From: Bacteroidales bacterium UBA4070
GTDB lineage: Bacteria; Bacteroidota; Bacteroidia; Bacteroidales; VadinHA17
Length of the DNA stretch: 64,000 bases
Assembly (NCBI GenBank): GCA_002383485.1
Contig: DFYY01000005.1
Coordinates: 18,534 to 82,533, forward strand
Reading direction: 5' to 3'
Shown here: positions 1 through 8,030 of the stretch, in pieces
Numbering within the stretch: position 1 is the first letter of the stretch
How the letters are laid out: the number at the start of each line of letters is the position of its first letter
Translations under genes and position numbers: made by a program
The notes under the pieces: generated by a model
The model's input: only the letters and a program-made list of their open reading frames with translations
Database searches by the model: none
What the model was told of the DNA's origin: nothing

Positions 1-1819
1 TCTCTGCAAAGAAACTGTCAGGGAGATACATCGTGAAGAGCGAGTCGAGGTGCTGAGTAAATCTCTTGTTTCCGCCGTGAAGCTTAATAAGTGCATCCGG
101 GTCATGAGGGACATACAGGCTGTAATTCCAGGCATTTCCTTCGATGAACCCCTGTCCGTGGGTGCTCAGTACATCGAACTCCTGCCTGAAGCTGCCGTCG
201 GCTTTCCTCGGGCGCATGAAGCCGGTGGCAGGATCCCAGAGGTTGAGGTAATTACGGGACCTGTCCGTGAACTCCCGGCGAAGCTCTTCCGTGCCGGCAA
301 TTTGCGCTATGCACCAGTCGTCATAAGCATATTCGAGCGTTACTGAAACTGAGGAACCCGTTCGTTCGTCGGGAACATAACCAAATTCCATATAATCATT
401 AAGTCCGTCATACCAGCCGTTGCGGGCAGTGGTGATACATGCTTCTGTTGCACGTGTATAATCAAATCCTGCAACGTTTTTGACTATGGCGTCAGCTATC
501 ACGGGTACAGCATGGTATCCGATCATGCACCAGTTTTCATTTGCATGATGAGACCAGACGGGAAGCATCTTATGAACGCTCTGGTCATAGTGTGCAAGCA
601 TTGAGTTGACCATGTCGGAGGTACTGCGCTGCTGCAGGATCGTAAAGAGCGGGTGCAGCGCACGGTATGTATCCCATAGTGAGAAGGTTGTGTAGTTTGT
701 AAAGTCCTCCGCCTTATGGATATTCTGATCAAGCCCCCTGTAGCTTCCGTCGGAATCCATGTAGATGGTAGGGGAGAGGAAGGTATGGTAGAGCGAGGTG
801 TAGAAACTGGTCATCTGCCCTTCGTTCATCATGGTCACACTGACTTTTCCGAGTTCTGATCTCCACATTTCTTCGGCCTGTTTCCTGGAAGCGTCAAAAT
901 CAGACCGTGGAGCTTCAGATATCATATTGGCCACAGCACCTGCCGTACTAACAGGTGATAAAGCCACTCTTACCGTAATCTGTTCACCGGGTGTAGCAGG
1001 GAAGTCGAAATGACCTCTGATGTTTCTGCCTGCAGCCTCGGGGAAGTTTGTCTTCTGATCAAAGCGGCGCCAGAAACCCCTGTAGACCCTGGCTGGCGAG
1101 TCGTCCCTGAATCCATATGAGGTGAATGGCCCGGAAAAAGCAATGGCAAAGTACAATGTTCTCGTCCTTGCCCATCCGCTCGTCTGCCGGTAGCCGGTGA
1201 TCAGGGTGTCATTCTCCACCCTGATGAAGGTCCAGACATTCTTATCTGCATCATTATATATTCCGTGAGCCATATCGAGGATTATGTGCGCTTCGCCGCC
1301 CTTATTAAAAGTGTACCGGTGCACACCGGTTCGGGTAGTGGCAGTCAGTTCAGCAAGGATATCATGATCTTTCAGGAGTACCGAATAATATCCGGGTGAG
1401 GCCTTCTCCTGAGTGTGTGAGAACAGTGAGCGGTACCCTTTTTCAGGAGCGTCGGAGGTGCCCGGATTAAATTGCAGCGCCCCGGTTGTCGGCATCAGAA
1501 GTATATCACCAAGGTCAGAGTGCCCTGTGCCGCTGAAATGTGTATGCGAGAAGCCGACTATTGTGCTGTCAGCATACTGGTATCCGGCACAATACTTATA
1601 CACATCCCTGTTGTAGCTGCCGTTCACCTCATATGGCAGTGTGTCAGTGTCGGGAGAGAGCTGCACCATTCCGAAGGGCACCGAGGCGCCGGGGTAGGTG
1701 TGTCCCATCCTGTCCGTGCCAATGAAGGGATTAACATACTTTAAAGGATCTGTATCCTGACCGGAGCAGAAGGCTGAGGCCAGGTTCAGTATGAAAATGG
1801 ATGAAAGAATCCTGATCAT
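1..1819 (-). CDS. GH92 alpha-mannosidase, N-terminal part (3' end off window)
   Basis: One frame stays open on the minus strand from an ATG at 1819 to the window edge, giving about 606 residues; GH92 enzymes usually have 730-780, so the C-terminus lies outside. The start MIRILSSIFILNLASAF is a signal peptide, and a Cys just after it may make this a lipoprotein. GH92 hallmarks follow in order: YVNPFIGTD, YPGASVPFGMVQLSPDT, GFSHTHFSGTG and DLGDILLMPT near the N-terminus, then TYRALHPLFTIL and WSHHANENWCMIGYHAV in the catalytic barrel. The family are Ca2+-dependent exo-mannosidases acting on N-glycan or yeast mannan alpha-mannosides, normally in the periplasm or on the surface. No SusC/SusD pair is visible nearby, so the target glycan is not shown. 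Confidence 0.93.
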   Translation of the reverse strand, partial: MIRILSSIFILNLASAFCSGQDTDPLKYVNPFIGTDRMGHTYPGASVPFGMVQLSPDTDTLPYEVNGSYNRDVYKYCAGYQYADSTIVGFSHTHFSGTGHSDLGDILLMPTTGALQFNPGTSDAPEKGYRSLFSHTQEKASPGYYSVLLKDHDILAELTATTRTGVHRYTFNKGGEAHIILDMAHGIYNDADKNVWTFIRVENDTLITGYRQTSGWARTRTLYFAIAFSGPFTSYGFRDDSPARVYRGFWRRFDQKTNFPEAAGRNIRGHFDFPATPGEQITVRVALSPVSTAGAVANMISEAPRSDFDASRKQAEEMWRSELGKVSVTMMNEGQMTSFYTSLYHTFLSPTIYMDSDGSYRGLDQNIHKAEDFTNYTTFSLWDTYRALHPLFTILQQRSTSDMVNSMLAHYDQSVHKMLPVWSHHANENWCMIGYHAVPVIADAIVKNVAGFDYTRATEACITTARNGWYDGLNDYMEFGYVPDERTGSSVSVTLEYAYDDWCIAQIAGTEELRREFTDRSRNYLNLWDPATGFMRPRKADGSFRQEFDVLSTHGQGFIEGNAWNYSLYVPHDPDALIKLHGGNKRFTQHLDSLFTMYLPDSFFAE

Positions 1820-1895
1820 ATCTCGTCTGTTTACAGACGTAAAGATAAGAATCAGGAATGATGACGGGGCGAGGCCGGTTACAATCAGACGGTTT

Positions 1896-2930
1896 TTATC
1901 GCTGTTCCTGGTATTTCAGGACATCTTCGTTGTACCTCCTGTTTTCGAGGATGCGCACGTATCTGAGACCTTGCTTGTTACCGTAATCCGAGTATGCTTT
2001 CTGTGCCCACGAGGTTGCTGCATCAAGGTCACCGTTTATCTCACTGATAATGGCCATATTATAATGAGCCCTGCCGGCGACTTTCATCTTCGGATTGGTG
2101 GTTTCCTTCTTCCATAATTCTGCTGCATCGACCCATTTGCCAAGTTGCGCTCGGCGTTTTGCAATTTTGAAATTGTCAGTTCCTTTGACGAAGTAATCAC
2201 GAGTTACCCTGAGACGGTAGGGTATGAGGCGGAGAGCATAGATATGGCCTGCCTTCCGGCTCACCTCCTTCACTGCCTCTTTCCGGTTGACCATGTCGGC
2301 CACTGCTGCTACCGGATTGATGCCCTGTCCCCCGAAGACTATAGATTCGGCTACGATATATTCATCAAGAATAGCGCGGTCTGAAGGTGAGTACAATCTC
2401 CAGCCGGTTTTAACCAGTGTTTCCATTGAGGCTTTATGAAGCAATGCGGGGATTGCCCCTAGCGGAGTCTTGATTTTTGTTGGCTCCGTGGAATAGTTTA
2501 CCCTTGTGTCAGTATCGTAAATCTCCAGGGCGAACAGCGCCTGGGTACCATTCTCGGTACAGATGCCCTCTACCTGCTCCCAGGTCAGAGGTGCAGGCAT
2601 TCCCCCGAGACCGCTGGTCCTGAATTTCAGGCCACTGAGGAGCTTTACGTCATTGAAACGGTCATTATCTGTAAGTTCCCGGGTGACACCATTTATTGCT
2701 TCCAGGGTGCCTATGGAGTCAAGGTTTGCACCCTCGAGTGAGAGGAGCTTATCCAGGTTATCAAGCGATTTTGTCTGGTCGGTGGGGGTGGAGCGGTCAA
2801 TTATCCCCACTGTCTTTATCTCCGGAGCAATGGTCACGGGCGCCGGCTGCGTCACATTCAGGTAAAGTTCCTGTGTTGCACAGGAGACAAATGCTGCGGC
2901 TATAAGGGGCAGGATGAGGTACTTCTTCAT
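1896..2930 (-). CDS. DUF6340-type lipoprotein with TPR-like C-terminus
   Basis: A predicted 344-residue lipoprotein. The frame is open up to 3011, but the ATG at 2930 gives a clean lipoprotein signal (MKKYLILPLIAAAFVSC), so I place the start there. The mature part opens with a sheet-like region (VTIAPEIKTVGIIDRS), which matches what I remember of DUF6340, a Bacteroidota family of unknown function. The last 80 or so residues (AELWKKETTNP, AHYNMAIISEINGDLDAATSWAQKAY) look like one or two tetratricopeptide hairpins. It would sit in the periplasm, tethered to a membrane. It lies just upstream of the GH92 gene on the same strand with a 76-base gap, so the two may be co-transcribed. No catalytic motif is evident. 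Confidence 0.75.
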   Translation of the reverse strand: MKKYLILPLIAAAFVSCATQELYLNVTQPAPVTIAPEIKTVGIIDRSTPTDQTKSLDNLDKLLSLEGANLDSIGTLEAINGVTRELTDNDRFNDVKLLSGLKFRTSGLGGMPAPLTWEQVEGICTENGTQALFALEIYDTDTRVNYSTEPTKIKTPLGAIPALLHKASMETLVKTGWRLYSPSDRAILDEYIVAESIVFGGQGINPVAAVADMVNRKEAVKEVSRKAGHIYALRLIPYRLRVTRDYFVKGTDNFKIAKRRAQLGKWVDAAELWKKETTNPKMKVAGRAHYNMAIISEINGDLDAATSWAQKAYSDYGNKQGLRYVRILENRRYNEDVLKYQEQR

Positions 2931-3228
2931 TGAGGACAGAAATAAGTGTTTCAATAATACAGAACACGTATCATGGAGAAATATTGCCCTTGTCCGGTTA
3001 TAATTCTTCATGCTCCTGAAGCATCCCTGACGATGTTACCCGTTGTACTGCAATTCTTTATAGCCTGGGATAATACCTGCTGATGCCGGCTGCCGGACGA
3101 ACCGAGCCAGGCCTGGTCCCTTTCTGTGCTGCCAGGTAAAATAAATATCAACGGCAAAGTAATAAATATCAAAAAAAATCATTTAGTTTGTACTAGTAAA
3201 GTAATAGGATAAATAGCATAAAAATGTA
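2931..3228 (+). promoter_or_regulatory. Divergent intergenic region with 21-bp-phased direct repeats
   Basis: This 298-base gap separates the minus-strand lipoprotein gene from the plus-strand YceI operon. The 12-mer AATAAATATCAA occurs at 3140-3151 and again at 3161-3172, exactly 21 bases apart. The 9-mer AAAGTAATA occurs at 3156-3164 and 3198-3206, exactly 42 bases apart. Spacing of two and four helical turns is what a protein binding one face of DNA would need. The Rrf2-type regulator encoded at the end of the operon is the obvious candidate, but that is inference. No perfect TAnnTTTG element was found here. Confidence 0.4.
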
Positions 3229-3837
3229 ATGAAGAAGATTTTAATTACAACATGGTTAACAGCAATCCTGGCAGTATTATTTCCTCTTGTATCCAGCTCG
3301 CAGGTAATAGCGAAGCTTAATCTGCCTGATAGCAGGGTCTATGTGCGGGGTACCTCATCCATGCATGAATGGGAGGTCGCAATTGAAAAATATGATGTTG
3401 AATTTTCATTCAGGAATTCTGACAACGGCAAAATGTCAATCAGCAATGTAAAAGCAGTGTTTGCAGGAGCTTCGGTAACAAGTGAAAACAACATAATGAC
3501 CGGCAAGGCGCGTGATGCTCTGATGGTCAGGGAACATCCTGAAATAGTCTTTATCTCTGACGGAGCAGAAAATGTACTGCTGAATGACGGGAAAATCAGC
3601 GGTACCCTTAAAGGAAAGCTCAGCCTCGGAGGTGTTTCCAAATCAATTGATATCGGATTTTCCGGTAATATCAAAGGTGACAGGATCCTTATCTCGGGGT
3701 CTGAGGAGGTAAATATGGCTGATTATGGCATTAAGCCTCCTACAGCATTAATGGGCACCCTTAAGACAGGAGAAAAGGTCACCGTTGAGCTCCGGCTAAG
3801 TTTCCTCATTCCCGGCGATAACACCGGCAGTAATTGA
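3229..3837 (+). CDS. YceI-like family protein (exported)
   Basis: 202 residues with an N-terminal signal peptide (about residues 1-25, ending near LVSSSQ). The mature part follows the YceI lipocalin-like pattern: an early strand with GTSSMHEWEV, a middle AREHPEIVF-type segment (here VREHPEIVFIS), then GTLKGKLSLGGVSKSIDI and a closing MADYGIKPPTALMGTLKTGEKVTVE. YceI proteins fold as beta-barrels that hold isoprenoid chains such as polyprenyl or quinone tails in the periplasm. The ATG at 3229 is the only sensible start. It is the first gene of a tight four-gene cassette (YceI, porin, YceI-like lipoprotein, Rrf2). Confidence 0.85.
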   Translation: MKKILITTWLTAILAVLFPLVSSSQVIAKLNLPDSRVYVRGTSSMHEWEVAIEKYDVEFSFRNSDNGKMSISNVKAVFAGASVTSENNIMTGKARDALMVREHPEIVFISDGAENVLLNDGKISGTLKGKLSLGGVSKSIDIGFSGNIKGDRILISGSEEVNMADYGIKPPTALMGTLKTGEKVTVELRLSFLIPGDNTGSN

Positions 3838-3864
3838 TAGACATATTTATAACAAATAGATACA

Positions 3865-5091
3865 ATGAAAAGAAAATTCTTACTAATTCTGTCCGGCTTC
3901 ATATTCTCGCTGGCTATTCACGCGCAGTTTGAAGAACCGAAACTTGATCCTGCCGATTTTGAAAAAATCAAGGTACGCGTGGGTGCTGACTTTGCGATGC
4001 AGTACCAGTTATTAAATCATTATGCTGACAGTTCATTAATACCTTTGGGCAAGGGTTTCAACCTGCCTACTGCAAACCTTATTACTGAGGCAATTCTTGC
4101 GCCTGGCATAAAGGTTAACCTTGTCACTTACCTCTCTGCCCGTCATCATAATGAAGCATGGGTCAAGGGTGGTTACCTTCTTATTGATGCATTGCCCTTC
4201 TTAAAGTCAGATGTTGCTGACCGTATCATGAAAAATCTGACAATCAAGGTCGGTGACATGGAGGTCGACTATGGTGATGCTCACTATCGCCGGTCTGATA
4301 ATGGGAATGTCATTCATAATCCATTTGTGGGTAATTACATTATTGATGCATTCACTACTCAGTTCGCTGCTGAATTTTTATTCCGCCGAAATGGTGTTTT
4401 GCTCATGGGTGCGGTCTCCAACGGCACGCTGAAACCCTCTCTGACAGGATACAGTGCTTCATCAGGTTATACGGCCTATGATACTCACAAGGAGCTTGCC
4501 TGGTACTGGAAGGCAGGTTATGATAAACAGATTAACGACGATCTGAGACTGCGTCTGACACTCTCTGGTTATCACAGCCCGCAGCATCATTTCGGCTCAC
4601 TCTATTACGGAGACCGAACCGGATCAAGATACTATCTGGTGATGAACAGGATAACCAATAATGCGGCTGATGTTGACATTACCAAGAACCATCTAAGCGG
4701 TAACTGGGGTCCGGGTATAACGGATAAAACCAATTCATTGATGCTAAATCTCTTCACTAAGTATAAAGGTTTGGAATTCTTTGGCACATATGAAAAATTC
4801 AACGGAACCCTTCTTTCCGGCGCAGAATCTGAATTCAGTCAGTATGCCGCTGAACTGATTTACCGCCTGGGCAGTACAGAGCAGTTTTTTGGCGGAGCAA
4901 GGTATAACAATGCATGGAATGGTCTTGATCAGTCAGTATCACGTTTTCAGGCGGTTGCAGGCTGGTTTATGACCGAATCCATAGTCATTAAGCTTGAATA
5001 CGTCAACCAGGATTACACCGAATTTATTTCAAGCTATGGTCCGGAAGCCGGGTTCAAAGGTGTAATGTTCGAGGCGGCAATTTCATTCTGA
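3865..5091 (+). CDS. Outer-membrane beta-barrel (porin-like) protein
   Basis: 408 residues. Residues 1-20 are a signal peptide ending in HAQ. The rest is rich in alternating aromatic/hydrophobic strands (for example ELAWYWKAGYDKQ, QYAAELIYRLGS, IVIKLEYVNQ) and ends in a terminal Phe (EAAISF), the usual signal for outer-membrane insertion. No plug domain, haem motif or carbohydrate site is visible, so the transported compound is unknown. It resembles the broad phosphate-selective porin O/P class in length and style. It starts 28 bases after the YceI gene and ends 2 bases before the next YceI-like gene, so co-expression is very likely. Confidence 0.8.
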   Translation: MKRKFLLILSGFIFSLAIHAQFEEPKLDPADFEKIKVRVGADFAMQYQLLNHYADSSLIPLGKGFNLPTANLITEAILAPGIKVNLVTYLSARHHNEAWVKGGYLLIDALPFLKSDVADRIMKNLTIKVGDMEVDYGDAHYRRSDNGNVIHNPFVGNYIIDAFTTQFAAEFLFRRNGVLLMGAVSNGTLKPSLTGYSASSGYTAYDTHKELAWYWKAGYDKQINDDLRLRLTLSGYHSPQHHFGSLYYGDRTGSRYYLVMNRITNNAADVDITKNHLSGNWGPGITDKTNSLMLNLFTKYKGLEFFGTYEKFNGTLLSGAESEFSQYAAELIYRLGSTEQFFGGARYNNAWNGLDQSVSRFQAVAGWFMTESIVIKLEYVNQDYTEFISSYGPEAGFKGVMFEAAISF

Positions 5092-5093
5092 AA

Positions 5094-5696
5094 GTGAAAC
5101 GAACGACAAAAATATTGTTTTTTGCCAGCGCACTGGTTCTCTGCGGATGTATAGGCAATCCATTGTTTTCGGGTGGATTGCCGAAAGATGATCCGCGGGG
5201 TACCGGCTGCGTAAATTTCCTGGTCATTAACGGCGAATCCAATATCAATAAGTTCAGTTTCTCATATATGACCCCTGTTCTGACCAGAGGTGATGACGTC
5301 AGTAAGGGGGCTGAGTACGAAAGGATTGACTTTAAGATTCCCGTTCACCAGTTTAAGCCGGGCAATCCCAGGATGTATGATGATTTTCTCTCCCTTTTGA
5401 AGGCGAAGGAGTACCCCTATATAATGATCAGTCTCCTGACTGGAAATTTCTCCGGGGATAGAAAGTCAGGCATATCCCGCAATGAAAGGATTGCTGTGAC
5501 AATTGCCGGCGTTACGAGGGAATACACTGTAGACTGTGCGCTGGTACACTGCAATGAAGATTTGGTACTTAACGGAATGCAGACAGTCAGGCTGACAGAT
5601 TTTGGACTGATTCCTCCTGTCAGGTTAAGTGGAATCGTGAAGGTTGAGAATGAAATCAAAGTAAGATTTGGGTTTATTGTTAACTTTACTGATTAA
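5094..5696 (+). CDS. YceI-like lipoprotein
   Basis: 200 residues starting at GTG 5094, two bases after the porin stop. MKRTTKILFFASALVLCGC is a lipoprotein signal with the acylated Cys in LCGC. The mature region keeps the YceI plan in degenerate form: INKFSFSYMTP early, a hydrophobic middle with EYPYIMISLLTG, and a closing block LTDFGLIPPVRLSGIVKVENEIKVRFGFIV that parallels the end of the first YceI protein (here LIPPVRLSG against IKPPTALMG). A tethered second copy in the same operon suggests a soluble and a membrane-anchored carrier for the same ligand, with the porin between them. The ligand is unknown. Confidence 0.72.
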   Translation: MKRTTKILFFASALVLCGCIGNPLFSGGLPKDDPRGTGCVNFLVINGESNINKFSFSYMTPVLTRGDDVSKGAEYERIDFKIPVHQFKPGNPRMYDDFLSLLKAKEYPYIMISLLTGNFSGDRKSGISRNERIAVTIAGVTREYTVDCALVHCNEDLVLNGMQTVRLTDFGLIPPVRLSGIVKVENEIKVRFGFIVNFTD

Positions 5697-5716
5697 CACA
5701 GATCCCGTCTTTTGCA

Positions 5717-6142
5717 GTGAAAATAAGTACAAGAACACGGTATGGCGTAAGGACCATGCTGGAAATTGCCAGGGCGAAAGAGCCGGTTGGTGTATTCCAG
5801 AAGGATATTGCTTTTAATCAAAACCTTTCGCTCAAATACCTTGATCATATAATACATGCTCTCAAAACAGCCCGTCTGATTGCCAATGCCAGGGGTCGGA
5901 AGAGCGGGTATGTGCTGACCCGTTCACCGGGTGAGATTACCATCTATGACATTCATCGCGCTTTTGAGCCAGGCATTTGCGTAGTCGACTGTATCGGAAA
6001 GGATTTCAAGTGTGATTATTCTGAGCAATGCCAGACACAAGGTTTCTGGCGCAATCTTAATAACCTTATCCTGACTTACTTCAGATCAGTCACACTCCAA
6101 GATCTTATGGACGGGAAGACAGACCTCCCTGAAGAAAACTGA
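5717..6142 (+). CDS. Rrf2-family transcriptional regulator
   Basis: 141 residues starting at GTG 5717. The opening MKISTRTRYGVRTMLEIA is the classic Rrf2 winged-helix start, followed by QKDIAFNQNLSLKYLDHIIHALKTARLI (recognition helix region) and GRKSGYVLTRSP (wing). A C-terminal run carries four cysteines, GICVVDCIGKDFKC then YSEQC. Rrf2 proteins such as IscR, NsrR and RsrR use three or more such cysteines to hold an Fe-S cluster that senses redox state, NO or iron. Cys spacing here (CX3C, CX7C, CX5C) does not match IscR exactly. It is the last gene of the YceI-porin cassette and probably regulates it. Confidence 0.88.
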   Translation: MKISTRTRYGVRTMLEIARAKEPVGVFQKDIAFNQNLSLKYLDHIIHALKTARLIANARGRKSGYVLTRSPGEITIYDIHRAFEPGICVVDCIGKDFKCDYSEQCQTQGFWRNLNNLILTYFRSVTLQDLMDGKTDLPEEN

Positions 6143-6192
6143 CAACCCCGGCTCCGGCAGATGTACGCTTCGGCGGAACTCACTCTGAACTT

Positions 6193-7725
6193 TTATTCCA
6201 GACTTCCCACGGTCTTCTCCACTTCATGCAGTATCTCGCATGACTTCACGAGCTCCTTCATTGTGGTGTGGTCAGCATAGAGCGGACGGTCGATATCAAG
6301 GAATTCGACGTGTTTACGGATCACCTCCTTGGCTTTCTGCACACCCGTTCCGAAGTTGTACTCGCTCTTCCTGAAATCGAGCGCCTGGGCTGCTGCCATG
6401 AACTCGATCCCCAGTATGCCATAGGCATTGTCAAGGATCTGGTTGTTCTTGATGGCGGTGTTCATGCCCATGGATACGAAGTCCTCCTGGTCGGCTGCAG
6501 CGGGTATCGACTGTATTGAAGCGGGCATCGAGAGGATACGCTGTTCAACTATCAGCATGTCAGCGGTATACTGGCTGAGCATCATCCCGGAGAACATACC
6601 GGCACCCTTGGTGAGGAAGTCAGGCAGTCCTACGCTGAGGGCCGGATTATTGAGTCGGTTCATCCTGCGTTCCGACATGACGGACACCATAGTTACGCAC
6701 GCACCTGCCATATCCATCGGCACGGCTACCGGTGAGCCCTGGAAGTTGGCCCCGGAGAGCTGAAGGTTTTTCTCAGGGAAGAATATCGGGTTGTCACCTA
6801 CCCCGTTCAGCTCTATCTCCACCTGGCTGCGGGCATAGTTCAGCATATCATGGGCTGAGCCTATCACCTGCGGTGTTGATCTCATTGAGTAAGCATCCTG
6901 TACCTTTGATTTGACACGCCCTTCCTTCAGGTCGCCTCCCGACACGCACATGTTTATTGCATTGGCGCTGCGGATGGCGCCTTTGAATCCTCTTGCCTCA
7001 TGCAGAAGCGGAGCGTAGGGTTTCATATTGGCCTTCAATGCCTCGAGCGACATCGCAGCGGCTATCTCAGCTTGTTTGAGCCAGTTGTTGGCATCGACGA
7101 GCCAGATGGCGCTCATCGCGGTGAGCATATTGGAACCGTTGATTGCTGCCAGTCCGTCACGGGCCATCAGTCCGGGAACATTTATTCCTGCCCTTTTCAT
7201 CGCTTCGGCGCCAGCCAGGAGCTCACCCTTATAATAGGCTTTGCCTTCTCCCATAAGAAGGAGGGCTATCTGTGACATGGGAGCCAGGTCACCGCAGGCG
7301 CCAACGGAACCTTTCTGGCATGCAAAGGGTGTGACACCCTTGTTCAGCATCTCCACATAGGTTTCGGTGATCTCGAGACGGCAGCCCGAGTTGCCGTGGG
7401 CGTGGACATTGATACGGCCAAGCATAGCTCCGCGGACAATCTCTTCCGATGCAGGATCTCCAATACCGGCGGCATGGTTGTAAACAAGATATTTCTGAAA
7501 GTCCTTGATCTGGTCATCATTGAGCACCATCTCAGAGAACTCGCCGATTCCGGTGTTGACACCGTACATGATTTCATGGGCGTCTATTTTTTTCTCAAGC
7601 ATTGCACGGCATTCGAGAATCCTCTTGCGTGCGTCAGGGTGAAGTTCCACCTTCTGTCCGTGACGTGCCACATTGACAACGTCCTTTACGGTAAGTCCTG
7701 AACCGGTAATGATTAAAGTATCCAT
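6193..7725 (-). CDS. hutH: Histidine ammonia-lyase with Ala-Cys-Gly cofactor motif
   Basis: 510 residues, full family length, ATG at 7725. It converts L-histidine to trans-urocanate and ammonia, the first step of histidine catabolism. Active-site features seen: MYGVNTGIGEF (catalytic Tyr), YNHAAG (the His that selects histidine over tyrosine), AINGSN (Asn), QDAYSMRSTPQ (Gln/Tyr/Arg), GANFQG and DQEDFVSMG (the Glu typical of histidine lyases). The tripeptide that cyclises into the MIO electrophile is normally Ala-Ser-Gly; here it reads GSVGACGDLAP, so Ser is replaced by Cys. Other hut genes are not in the window. A promoter with a long leader lies upstream at 7901-7930. Confidence 0.93.
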   Translation of the reverse strand: MDTLIITGSGLTVKDVVNVARHGQKVELHPDARKRILECRAMLEKKIDAHEIMYGVNTGIGEFSEMVLNDDQIKDFQKYLVYNHAAGIGDPASEEIVRGAMLGRINVHAHGNSGCRLEITETYVEMLNKGVTPFACQKGSVGACGDLAPMSQIALLLMGEGKAYYKGELLAGAEAMKRAGINVPGLMARDGLAAINGSNMLTAMSAIWLVDANNWLKQAEIAAAMSLEALKANMKPYAPLLHEARGFKGAIRSANAINMCVSGGDLKEGRVKSKVQDAYSMRSTPQVIGSAHDMLNYARSQVEIELNGVGDNPIFFPEKNLQLSGANFQGSPVAVPMDMAGACVTMVSVMSERRMNRLNNPALSVGLPDFLTKGAGMFSGMMLSQYTADMLIVEQRILSMPASIQSIPAAADQEDFVSMGMNTAIKNNQILDNAYGILGIEFMAAAQALDFRKSEYNFGTGVQKAKEVIRKHVEFLDIDRPLYADHTTMKELVKSCEILHEVEKTVGSLE

Positions 7726-8030
7726 TGTTTTTAGAATTATTCAGATTGAAATACTGGTTATTACTGGAATGTAAAAAAGGGTTGATGGGCGACGGCTTGA
7801 AGATGCGTCGCCTGGCAGGATTTCAATACAACCCGGTACGGTTGATTTTGATCTGGTATTCCAGTGTCCAGCTGCGTGTCATGATGCAGATTTACAGCAT
7901 CAAATATATGAAAAGAATTGAAACCGCCAAGTGACGTTTGCCGGTAGCGGAACTTTTTTGAATCTGAATAATCATATCTTGTCAATCGTATTGTTTTTTT
8001 TCATACATTTTAGGTCCAATTGAAAAGCCT
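7726..8030. other. Divergent intergenic region, hutH / cytochrome
   Basis: 305 bases without a gene between the divergent hutH and cytochrome genes. It contains the minus-strand promoter described separately, leaving about 170 bases of transcribed hutH leader. On the plus side TACATTTT at 8004-8011 is one base off the -7 consensus, but its upstream TTG (7978-7980) is 23 bases away, so I do not call it a promoter. No RNA fold that I recognise was found. Confidence 0.6.
7901..7930 (-). promoter_or_regulatory. Bacteroidota-type promoter upstream of hutH
   Basis: On the minus strand a -33 TTG (7930-7928) is followed after 19 bases by a perfect TAnnTTTG element, TATATTTG (7908-7901). Transcription would begin near 7894, leaving about 170 bases of untranslated leader before the hutH ATG at 7725. 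Confidence 0.5.

Noticed and set aside
1..1819. Several plus-strand frames over the GH92 gene.
   Set aside because: They have no protein motifs and lie opposite a continuous, well-conserved gene.
3187..3190. TTTG as -33 element for the YceI operon.
   Set aside because: No TAnnTTTG lies 19-21 bases downstream.
8004..8011. TACATTTT as promoter of the pentahaem cytochrome gene.
   Set aside because: One mismatch in the -7 box and a 23-base spacing to the nearest TTG.
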